Of a DNA stretch of 5,567 nt, positions 1 to 5,567 are shown piece by piece. The DNA is from Nitrospirota bacterium (GTDB lineage Bacteria > Nitrospirota > Nitrospiria > Nitrospirales > UBA8639). Location: NCBI GenBank assembly GCA_020348185.1, contig CP070743.1:372156-377722 (forward strand). Reading direction: 5' to 3'. How positions within the stretch are numbered: position 1 is the stretch's first letter; each line of letters opens with the position of its first letter. The notes under the pieces are model-generated. The model ran no database searches, was not told the DNA's origin, and worked only from the letters and a program-made list of their open reading frames with translations. The position numbers were made by a program, and so were the translations under genes.

Positions 1-230
1 TAGAGGACCAGAGTATTCGAGAGCATCTTCTTCACAGCGTTCTTCAGGTACAACTTCGCGATAACGTCAAAGCTCGACAATTGTGTCCGGATGGAAGTTA
101 TCAGAAGTGTTCAGCTGACACTGACGACCAACAGTTTAACTCACAGGAGTGGTTGTTGAATCATTGGAAAGACCGATCGAAAAATGACCAGGTTGAGAAG
201 CTTGTGAGAACGGCTTTCCCGAACAAGTGA
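1..230 (+). CDS. ppk1: Polyphosphate kinase 1, C-terminal end (5' partial)
   Basis: PPK1 reversibly transfers the terminal phosphate of ATP onto a growing inorganic polyphosphate chain; the enzyme is usually associated with the inner membrane. Only the last 75 codons are here, read from position 3 to a TGA stop at 228-230; the frame is open to the left edge. The fragment contains LRDNVKARQL followed by PDGSYQK and then FNSQEWLL. This matches the conserved PPK1 C-terminus, where a DNVKAR-type motif is followed by PDGSY and a short acidic linker. The catalytic histidines and nucleotide-binding residues lie upstream, outside the window, so activity cannot be judged. The last 25 or so residues, rich in charged side chains (KDRSKNDQVEK), look like a lineage-specific tail. 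The gene runs towards phoU and ends 138 bp from the phoU stop codon. The family call is firm; whether the gene is intact is unknown. Confidence 0.88.
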   Translation, partial: EDQSIREHLLHSVLQVQLRDNVKARQLCPDGSYQKCSADTDDQQFNSQEWLLNHWKDRSKNDQVEKLVRTAFPNK

Positions 231-242
231 CCGCGAGAAATA

Positions 243-268
243 CGCCATCTTCTTCCCCAGTGATGGCG
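243..268 (+). terminator. Possible hairpin terminator between ppk1 and phoU
   Basis: A perfect 7-bp inverted repeat, CGCCATC at 243-249 and GATGGCG at 262-268, encloses a 12-base loop 13 bp after the ppk1 stop. No T-run follows directly, so it is not a textbook rho-independent terminator. A second copy of CGCCAT at 312-317, followed by ATTTTT, could instead pair with ATGGCG at 263-268 across a 43-base loop. The location between two converging genes suits a terminator for ppk1, but the sequence support is weak. The rest of the 138-bp gap shows only an A-run at 357-362 (T-run on the phoU strand) with no convincing stem before it. Confidence 0.3.
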
Positions 269-368
269 ATTGATCCTATTCACCATTCGGTACTTAAACC
301 TTTCCCGCCTACGCCATATTTTTCCACTCACCGACTAGAACTTACAGAAACCAAATAAAAAAGAAATT

Positions 369-1034
369 TCAGGAAGGGGCTTGAAGGGTATGGCGAATGA
401 TTTTGCCTTCTACTAAATAAACGACTAATTCGGCGACATTAGTGGCATGATCGGCGATCCGCTCAAGGTATTTCGACACAAACGATAACCTAATGGCCCT
501 AGTTATCGTCTGCGGATTTTCCATCATAAACGAGAGAAGTTCCCGAAATAATTGCTCTGTCAATTCATCGACCACATCGTCCTCTTCCAAGACCTGTCTG
601 GCTAAAACCGAATCCCCACGGACAAAGGCATCCAAGGCCTGACCGACCATTCTGGTTGCACGATCGGCCATGATGGGAATATCAATATACGGCTTTAGCT
701 GCGGTTCTTCATTGAGTTCAATAGCGCGCTCACAGATATTCTCAGCTAAATCACTCATTCGTTCCAGTTCAGTCGAAATTTTCATCGCCGTGGTAATAAA
801 CCGCAGATCCCGGGCTGCCGGTTGATACAGCGCTAACAATCGAAGACAGTATTCATCAACCTCCACATCCAAGGTATTGACTCGCTTGTCATCTTCAATC
901 ACTTGTTTGGCGAGAATCTCATCCCGTTCGATTAAGGCTTTTTTGGCTCGTTCAACCTGATCCTCGACTAAGGCGCCCATATGCAAGATCTTTTGTTTGA
1001 GATCGCCCAGTTCTTCATCAAAATGACGCTGCAC
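369..1034 (-). CDS. phoU: Phosphate-specific transport system accessory protein PhoU
   Basis: PhoU is a cytoplasmic, peripheral membrane regulator that links the PstSCAB transporter to the PhoR/PhoB two-component system; it keeps the Pho response off and limits uptake when phosphate is plentiful. The 221-residue protein is close to the usual family length and consists of two tandem three-helix PhoU repeats (about 10-105 and 115-210). Each repeat carries the family's metal-binding ExxxD signature: E91/D95 with N99, and E191/D195 with N199, exactly 100 residues apart. Matching acidic clusters sit at 47-49 and 151-153, and the conserved QPAARDLR stretch at 71-78. The start is a GTG, chosen because GAGAGGT lies just upstream and because the MQRHFDEEL beginning is typical of the family. 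It is the last gene of the pst cluster, 140 bp after pstB, so it may be partly uncoupled from pstB. No break or missing key residue is seen. Confidence 0.95.
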   Translation of the reverse strand: MQRHFDEELGDLKQKILHMGALVEDQVERAKKALIERDEILAKQVIEDDKRVNTLDVEVDEYCLRLLALYQPAARDLRFITTAMKISTELERMSDLAENICERAIELNEEPQLKPYIDIPIMADRATRMVGQALDAFVRGDSVLARQVLEEDDVVDELTEQLFRELLSFMMENPQTITRAIRLSFVSKYLERIADHATNVAELVVYLVEGKIIRHTLQAPS

Positions 1035-1038
1035 AATT

Positions 1039-1045
1039 ACCTCTC
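1039..1045 (-). promoter_or_regulatory. Ribosome binding site of phoU
   Basis: On the minus strand GAGAGGT precedes the GTG codon at 1032-1034 with a 4-base AATT spacer. It is the best Shine-Dalgarno match seen before any start in the window and fixes the phoU start at a GTG rather than at the internal ATG (residue 19). A strong site of its own fits phoU not being translationally coupled to pstB, whose stop is 140 bp away. Confidence 0.7.
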
Positions 1046-1081
1046 ATTAAACCGTATATTGAATAACCCCACATATCAAAT

Positions 1082-1121
1082 ATGGTGATTGACCGTGAAT
1101 CAACCATCTTCAGGAATCACC
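1082..1121 (-). other. Overlapping inverted repeats in the pstB-phoU spacer
   Basis: ATGGTGATT at 1082-1090 can pair with AATCAACCAT at 1098-1107 (nine pairs, one bulged A, 7-base loop). The same GGTGATT (1084-1090) is also perfectly complementary to AATCACC at 1115-1121. The two pairings share an arm and exclude each other, so the transcript between pstB and phoU could fold in two ways. No T-run follows on the transcript strand, so a plain terminator is unlikely; an mRNA-processing or stability element, or chance, are the alternatives. No convincing sigma-70 promoter or Pho box was found in the spacer by eye. Confidence 0.35.
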
Positions 1122-1132
1122 GCTCTAAGGCT

Positions 1133-1167
1133 TCTAAATCAAAATCCGAAACTAGAAACCCGAAACT
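1133..1167 (-). repeat. Decayed 7-bp tandem repeat between pstB and phoU
   Basis: Read on the minus strand from just after the pstB stop, five consecutive 7-mers follow a (A/G)GTTTC(G/T) pattern: AGTTTCG, GGTTTCT, AGTTTCG, GATTTTG, ATTTAGA. The first three match well and the last two are eroded. An exact CCGAAACT is seen on the plus strand at 1146-1153 and 1160-1167, a 14-bp period (two units). It is noncoding and begins 7 bp past the pstB stop. It may be a slippage-derived microsatellite; no function is evident. Confidence 0.5.
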
Positions 1168-1174
1168 TACGGAA

Positions 1175-2071
1175 TCACCCAAACCGACCCGTCACATAAT
1201 CTTCGGTTCGTCGATCCCCAGGATTCGTAAAAATACGCCTGGTATCATCATATTCAATTAATTCGCCCAACAAAAAGAATCCCGTATAGTCTGACACACG
1301 AGCTGCCTGCTGCATATTATGGGTAACAATGACCACAGTCAGTTGTTGTTTTAACGAATGGAGCAATTCTTCAATTTTTGAGGTCGAAATTGGGTCCAAA
1401 GCAGAACAGGGCTCATCCATTAACAACACATCGGGATTGACGGCAAGGGCCCTCGCGATACACAGACGCTGTTGTTGGCCTCCAGACAAACCCAATGCGC
1501 TAGAATGCAATCGATCCTTGACCTCTTCCCACAAACCGGCTCCCTTCAAGCCACGCTCTACGATTTCATCAAGAATCGCCCGTCCTCGAACTTTTTGGAG
1601 CTGTGGACCATACGCGACATTTTGATAAATCGTTTTGGGAAAGGGGTTCACTTTTTGAAACACCATTCCGACTCTCGTCCGCAGGTCGGTGACATCAACA
1701 TCCGGCGCGTAAATGTCTTGACCCTCCAGAAGGATTTTTCCCTCAACACGGGAGCCAATGACCAGGTCGTTGAGGCGATTCAGACACCGAAGTAAGGTGG
1801 ACTTTCCACAACCAGAAGGGCCAATGAACGCCGTAACCTTATGTTCGCGAATATTGAGATTTACCTTAAATAACGCTTGGTTTGATCCGTAAAAGAAATT
1901 CATTTGACGAATTTCAATTTTCGGTCTATCCGAGTTGGGGCTTTGAATTGCGTCGGATTCACCTGTCTGCTTCATGGGGTCAGGCTCATCTTTGGAAACA
2001 TTAACTTTTAATACAGACGAGGGTAACGGTTTGGAAGATTGAGAGGTTTTCACGATTTCCATAATCGTCAC
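1175..2071 (-). CDS. pstB: Phosphate ABC transporter ATP-binding protein PstB
   Basis: PstB is the cytoplasmic ATPase that drives phosphate import through PstA-PstC. All ABC motifs are intact: Walker A GPSGCGKST (84-92), Q-loop Q139 in the PstB-typical FQKVNPFP, signature LSGGQ (195-199), Walker B VLLMDE with catalytic E220 (215-220), D-loop SALD (223-226) and switch H251. The ABC fold starts near residue 51; before it is a polar tail of about 50 residues, low in structure and rich in S, K, D and P, which is longer than in E. coli PstB. The frame given starts at a GTG, but that GTG has no Shine-Dalgarno, and it overlaps GGGTGA, which sits 5 bases before an ATG three codons in (2060-2062); the ATG start, giving 295 residues, is therefore more likely. 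The gap from the pstA stop is 7 bp (GTG) or 16 bp (ATG), so it is in one operon with pstA. Confidence 0.96.
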   Translation of the reverse strand: MTIMEIVKTSQSSKPLPSSVLKVNVSKDEPDPMKQTGESDAIQSPNSDRPKIEIRQMNFFYGSNQALFKVNLNIREHKVTAFIGPSGCGKSTLLRCLNRLNDLVIGSRVEGKILLEGQDIYAPDVDVTDLRTRVGMVFQKVNPFPKTIYQNVAYGPQLQKVRGRAILDEIVERGLKGAGLWEEVKDRLHSSALGLSGGQQQRLCIARALAVNPDVLLMDEPCSALDPISTSKIEELLHSLKQQLTVVIVTHNMQQAARVSDYTGFFLLGELIEYDDTRRIFTNPGDRRTEDYVTGRFG

Positions 2072-2073
2072 CC
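2068..2073 (-). promoter_or_regulatory. Likely ribosome binding site of pstB, favouring the ATG start
   Basis: GGGTGA on the minus strand contains GGTGA, part of the AGGAGGTGA complement of the 16S 3' end, and lies 5 bases before the ATG at 2060-2062. The alternative GTG start at 2069-2071 lies inside this site and has only a GG pair in front of it. The site decides the start in favour of the ATG, removing the first three residues of the longer frame. Confidence 0.45.
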
Positions 2074-2078
2074 AATGA

Positions 2079-3716
2079 TTAGACCGCTGAACCTACGTAT
2101 TTTTTGCGCATTCGATTACGGATGGCAATGGCCATCAAATTGAGCATGACCACCACAAAGACTAGAACGAGCGTTGTCACATACACCATGGGTTTGGCTG
2201 CTTCAACATTTGGCGACTGAAAGCCAACATCGTAAATATGAAATCCAAGATGCATAAACTTTCGGTCAAGATGAACAAATGGAAAGTAGCTGTCGAGAGG
2301 TAAGGAGGGAGCCAGTTTAACCACCCCGGTCAACATCAGCGGTGCCACTTCTCCCGTTGCTCGAGAAATCGCCAGAATGAGTCCCGTCAATATTCCCGGC
2401 ATGGCACACGGGATGACCACTCGAAGCAACGTTTCAACTTTTGTAGCCCCCAATCCCAATGAACCCTCTCGATACTCCATGGGTACAGCCGACAACCCTT
2501 CTTCAGTCGCGACAATCACAACAGGGACTGTCATCAGGGCGAGCGTCAAAGAGGCCCAGAGGATCCCCCCAGTACCAAATGTTGGGGTAGGAAGGGCCGC
2601 AGAATAGAACAAAGTATCAATCGAGCCCCCGACCGCATACACGAAAAACCCCAAACCAAAAACCCCAAAGACAATTGAAGGGACTCCGGCTAAATTATTC
2701 ACCGCAATTCGGACTAATCGGACGAGGAGACCTTGTCGGGCATATTCTTTGAGGTATATAGCTGCCAATACGCCAAAGGGTACCACAGCCACACTCATTA
2801 TTAATACCATCATCACGGTTCCAAAAATAGCAGGAAAAATTCCCCCTTCCGTATTGGCTTCACGAGGCTCATCACTTAAGACGGTCCAAACATTGGAAAA
2901 ATAAATCAGTACTTTCCCAAACACGGTCAACTGATTTGGCTGTAATATTCGGACAATCTGTCCAAGTGGTAAATCTTTCTCTCGGCCGTTGGCATCAATC
3001 AGAATGACCGAATACTCGTTTAACTGGTCATACAGGGCTCGAAGCATCTTTGTATGTTCTTCATAATTAGCTTGAAGACCAACCAGCCGCTTTTGAAGAT
3101 CAACCCATTCATTTGTTTCTTGCTCATCCTTTAATTCCAAATCGCGAAGCGCTAGGCGAATGGCCTCAATTTCATAATTCACCGCCCCGATAATGTCGTG
3201 TTGAAGATGGTGGATTCGATCTTGAATGTCATTCATTTGCTCAACCAGGGGTTTGACCGCTTTCAGCCCTTCCATGTTTCCAGTCGCTAATACCACCTCT
3301 CTTTTCTTAACGGCTTGAATGCGGCCAAAAAACTTTCCCCATTCACGACGCTCGATGGAAAGGACTTCCCCTGGTTGTTCTCTGGTTTGAATCTGATCTT
3401 CATCCAGCCATTGAAAATCCAAGCCATACAAATCCCGATTTCCGACTTTGACTTGAATTCGAAATTTACCATCCGGCAACTCAGGTGTGGCGGATTCCGG
3501 GATAACTTCCCGACCAGTCAGTTGTCCCAAAACCATTGTGCCATCATTCAGTGTGAATTCAACGAGACCCTTTGGCCAGAAATACCCCAACCCGTTCATC
3601 ATAATGAGGAGCAGGAGTCCGCCAATCATCAAGATCGAAACCATCAATCCGGAACCACACAGCCACACAAAGAGGGTGCCAGAGTCCAAAAATTTTCTCA
3701 TACCGGAAGGCATCAT
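2079..3716 (-). CDS. pstA: Phosphate ABC transporter permease PstA, long form
   Basis: PstA is one of the two inner-membrane permease subunits that form the phosphate channel with PstC. At 545 residues it is almost twice the length of E. coli PstA. A first membrane helix (about 14-40) is followed by a roughly 250-residue insertion, then the BPD_transp_1 permease domain from about 291 with five predicted helices. The insertion has a beta-rich part (about 50-147, with VGNRDLYGLD at 91-100), a charged heptad-like helical stretch (about 153-235) and a second beta-rich part (236-280). It ends in PREANTEGG just before the second helix. This matches the long PstA of Pseudomonas-type bacteria, whose N-terminal region Pfam calls DUF3333 (from memory). 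The EAA loop that contacts PstB is at about 405-442 (EGSLGLGATKVETLL), followed by SRATGEVAPLMLTG. The start ATG lies 5 bp after the pstC stop with a poor Shine-Dalgarno, suggesting translational coupling; a second ATG follows directly, and another is at codon 6. Confidence 0.93.
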   Translation of the reverse strand: MMPSGMRKFLDSGTLFVWLCGSGLMVSILMIGGLLLLIMMNGLGYFWPKGLVEFTLNDGTMVLGQLTGREVIPESATPELPDGKFRIQVKVGNRDLYGLDFQWLDEDQIQTREQPGEVLSIERREWGKFFGRIQAVKKREVVLATGNMEGLKAVKPLVEQMNDIQDRIHHLQHDIIGAVNYEIEAIRLALRDLELKDEQETNEWVDLQKRLVGLQANYEEHTKMLRALYDQLNEYSVILIDANGREKDLPLGQIVRILQPNQLTVFGKVLIYFSNVWTVLSDEPREANTEGGIFPAIFGTVMMVLIMSVAVVPFGVLAAIYLKEYARQGLLVRLVRIAVNNLAGVPSIVFGVFGLGFFVYAVGGSIDTLFYSAALPTPTFGTGGILWASLTLALMTVPVVIVATEEGLSAVPMEYREGSLGLGATKVETLLRVVIPCAMPGILTGLILAISRATGEVAPLMLTGVVKLAPSLPLDSYFPFVHLDRKFMHLGFHIYDVGFQSPNVEAAKPMVYVTTLVLVFVVVMLNLMAIAIRNRMRKKYVGSAV

Positions 3717-3721
3717 GGGCT

Positions 3722-5567
3722 TTAAAATTGGCTGTACTTCTGGCGAAGCCTTTGTCGAATGATTTCGGCAATCGTGTTAATAAAAAATGTGAACGCGAAA
3801 AGAATCAATCCGGACAAAAACAAAATACGATAGAGAGTTCCGCCATGCGGGGCCTCGGGCATTTCTACGGCAATGTTGGCCGACAGGGTTCGGAATCCGT
3901 TAAAGACACTCCAATCAAGTATGGGAGTATTGCCTGTAGCCATCAAGACGATCATCGTTTCTCCCACCGCCCGCCCAAAACCTATCATCAGGGCGGAAAA
4001 TATACCGGGGCTGGCCGAGACAAGGACAAGTTTTGTGAGAGTCTGCCACTGAGTGGCACCCATGGCTAATGAACCGGCAATAAGATGTTTGGGAACATTC
4101 GAGATTGAATCTTCAGAAATACTAAAAATGATGGGGATAACGGCAAAACCCATGGCAAAACTGATAACCAGAGCATTCCGTTGATCATATTGCAAACCAA
4201 AGTGGGATTGGAGCCATCCCTTGTAATCTGAATTGAACAGCCACAATTCAATCTGGTTATTGACCCCTAGACATCCGATCACCGTGAGCAAGATCACAAT
4301 TCCCAAAATGTTTAAATCGACTCCGGAACGATTTCGCAGCTTGGAAGAAACCGGCATGAAATTCCAGGAGATACAGGCAAGAATCACCATTAACGGTATC
4401 ACCACCAGCATACTCATCACAGCCGGGAAAATTTTTTCCAGAAGGGGTGCCAACCAAAGACCTGCCAAAAAGCCCAGCACGACAGACGGAAGAGCAGCCA
4501 TCACCTCAATAACCGGTTTAATAATTCCCCGTAGGCCTGGAGACATAAACATGCCGGTATAGATGGCGCCCATCACCGCCAATGGAACAGCAAGAATCAT
4601 GGCGTAAATAGTGCCTTTTAATGTCCCAAAAATTAAAGGAATGAGGCCGAATTTCGGTTCAAAATCATCCGATCCACTCGAGGATTGCCAACTATGCTCA
4701 GGCTTATCATAGCCTTCGTACAGTACCGGACCAAACAGCGTCTGAACGGTAACCTCGGGATGCGCATTATCGATTTCCACAGTATGAATGAATCCTGTGG
4801 CATCGAGACCAATAACGCCGTTAGCTTTTGGGGCAAACATCAGGGAACGAATAGGAGAGTCGGCAAGATCCATCTCCAATAGGGTCTGTCCGGAAGTCGA
4901 ATGGTGAAGGAAAACCTCCCCTGTTTCATCTGCAGTTAAGAATCCTTTATCTCGGCGTGAAGGGGAGATGGCCGTGACCCGGCCTGGATGCTGTGCAAAG
5001 GATCGCGCTTTCGCATAACGAACCTCAGGTGATTTGTCCCCTACCCGCATAGGCATCCAAGCTGAAACCTTGCCGGATTTGGTCCCGATGATGAGAGTGC
5101 GATCACCAATCAAATATTGTATAGCCGTAATACCATCTCCGGCTTCTGTTATTTGATACATGTGGATCAATCGTGGGGCATCGACATCTTCTACATTCCA
5201 ATGGAACAGTTTGCCATTTATGGTTGCCACCAATAATGTTTCTCCCAAGTCATCGATGAGCAGCGCTGCGACAGGCTCCTCCAGCTTTGGAATCAACTGG
5301 TTCTGAGTCCTTATTGGTTCATCATCCAACATGAGCCCTTCGCTTTCTTCAGCTTTGGTCACCCAAAGATCTCCGGCCTGATTCACCGATGCCGCTATTA
5401 TCCCGTCTTCAGTGACTTGATAGGCTAGATGCAGGATACGGGAATGCGTCGGATCAACTTCAAATTCCTCGCCAATTTGTAAACTTGGAATAATGGTTCG
5501 TTGCCCATTCTCAAAGCTTGGTGTAAATTCGATTTCAATAGGAATGGCCCGACCATCTTCAGATCCC
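3722..5567 (-). CDS. pstC: Phosphate ABC transporter permease PstC, long form with WD40-like domain (5' partial)
   Basis: PstC pairs with PstA to form the phosphate channel. The frame is open to the right edge, giving 614 visible residues (numbered from the first complete codon, 5566-5564); the GTG at 5384-5386 has no ribosome site and is not the start. The visible N-terminal part, about 45-275, shows repeated four-strand units ending in patterns such as NGKLFHWNV, SGKVSAWMP, TGEVFLHHS and ATGFIHTVE, typical of WD40-like propeller blades. A polar linker (about 285-303) leads to the permease domain from about 308. The EAA-type loop is at about 489-522 (GSLAMGATQWQTLTKL), followed by GFGRAVGETMIVLMATG. 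Two additional hydrophobic segments (about 379-403 and 416-436) lie between the helices that match PstC helices 3 and 4 of the short family. Pseudomonas-type PstC is also well over 600 residues, so this is a known variant. The first membrane helix and the true start are outside the window. The stop is 5 bp before pstA. Confidence 0.93.
   Translation of the reverse strand, partial: GSEDGRAIPIEIEFTPSFENGQRTIIPSLQIGEEFEVDPTHSRILHLAYQVTEDGIIAASVNQAGDLWVTKAEESEGLMLDDEPIRTQNQLIPKLEEPVAALLIDDLGETLLVATINGKLFHWNVEDVDAPRLIHMYQITEAGDGITAIQYLIGDRTLIIGTKSGKVSAWMPMRVGDKSPEVRYAKARSFAQHPGRVTAISPSRRDKGFLTADETGEVFLHHSTSGQTLLEMDLADSPIRSLMFAPKANGVIGLDATGFIHTVEIDNAHPEVTVQTLFGPVLYEGYDKPEHSWQSSSGSDDFEPKFGLIPLIFGTLKGTIYAMILAVPLAVMGAIYTGMFMSPGLRGIIKPVIEVMAALPSVVLGFLAGLWLAPLLEKIFPAVMSMLVVIPLMVILACISWNFMPVSSKLRNRSGVDLNILGIVILLTVIGCLGVNNQIELWLFNSDYKGWLQSHFGLQYDQRNALVISFAMGFAVIPIIFSISEDSISNVPKHLIAGSLAMGATQWQTLTKLVLVSASPGIFSALMIGFGRAVGETMIVLMATGNTPILDWSVFNGFRTLSANIAVEMPEAPHGGTLYRILFLSGLILFAFTFFINTIAEIIRQRLRQKYSQF

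Noticed and set aside
357..370. Rho-independent terminator for phoU from the T-run on the minus strand
   Set aside because: The T6 run is present but the only stem before it is a 4-bp AT-rich pairing, too weak to support the call.
1046..1090. A sigma-70 promoter for phoU (TTGATA or TTGATT with AT-rich -10 candidates)
   Set aside because: The candidate boxes give spacers of 13-15 or 19 bases and poor -10 matches; not distinguishable from chance in AT-rich sequence.
1035..1174. A Pho box (PhoB site) before phoU
   Set aside because: No pair of CTGTCAT-like 7-mers at 11-bp spacing was seen; the operon's Pho box would be expected upstream of the first gene, outside the window.
1329..1795. Two overlapping plus-strand open frames opposite pstB
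   Set aside because: They are antisense to the conserved ABC motifs of pstB and have no ribosome site or recognisable domain.
3012..3260. pstA and pstC as gene fusions or frame-shifted joins of unrelated genes
   Set aside because: Both frames are continuous, and the inserted domains with PREANTEGG and GNRDLYGLD motifs match the known long Pst permeases, so they are a family variant rather than an assembly error.
3315..3725. 136-residue plus-strand open frame opposite pstA
   Set aside because: It lies wholly against the well-supported pstA coding strand, has a composition unlike a folded protein and resembles no family I know; it is a shadow frame.
5384..5386. GTG as the start codon of pstC
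   Set aside because: No Shine-Dalgarno precedes it, the frame stays open to the window edge, and the 60 upstream residues continue the same beta-rich domain.

Overview
The window holds the tail of a phosphate-uptake operon on the minus strand, read pstC, pstA, pstB, phoU (right to left), facing the 3' end of a polyphosphate kinase gene (ppk1) that enters from the left edge on the plus strand. Both edge genes are cut by the window: ppk1 lacks everything but its last 75 codons, and pstC lacks its start. A pstS gene for the periplasmic phosphate-binding protein is not visible and, if present nearby, would lie beyond the right edge.

The organism is a Gram-negative-type bacterium. The two Pst permeases belong to the long form familiar from Pseudomonas and related Gammaproteobacteria: each carries a large domain inserted after its first membrane helix, rather than being the roughly 300-residue permeases of E. 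coli. Base composition is balanced to slightly AT-rich. I cannot fix the phylum; Gammaproteobacteria fit, and other Gram-negative lineages with the same long permeases, such as Nitrospirota, remain possible.

Layout: 1-230 ppk1 C-terminus (+); 231-368 convergent intergenic region with a short hairpin; 369-1034 phoU (-); 1035-1174 a gap holding a decayed 7-bp tandem repeat and overlapping inverted repeats; 1175-2071 pstB (-); 2079-3716 pstA (-); 3722-5567 pstC (-, 5' partial). pstC, pstA and pstB are packed with 5-7 bp gaps (16 bp if pstB starts at its internal ATG), so they are almost certainly one transcript with translational coupling. phoU stands 140 bp off and has its own good ribosome binding site.

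Together these genes form one phosphate-handling module. PstC and PstA make the inner-membrane channel, PstB is the ATPase, PhoU couples transporter state to phosphate signalling and restrains uptake, and PPK1 stores phosphate as polyphosphate. The most notable points are the paired extra domains of the permeases (a WD40-like propeller in PstC, a beta/coiled-coil/beta module in PstA), two extra membrane helices in PstC, the facing arrangement of ppk1 and phoU, and the unusual pstB-phoU spacer. Most of this is a variant of a known system. I see no CRISPR, tRNA, rRNA, insertion sequence or wholly unknown gene.
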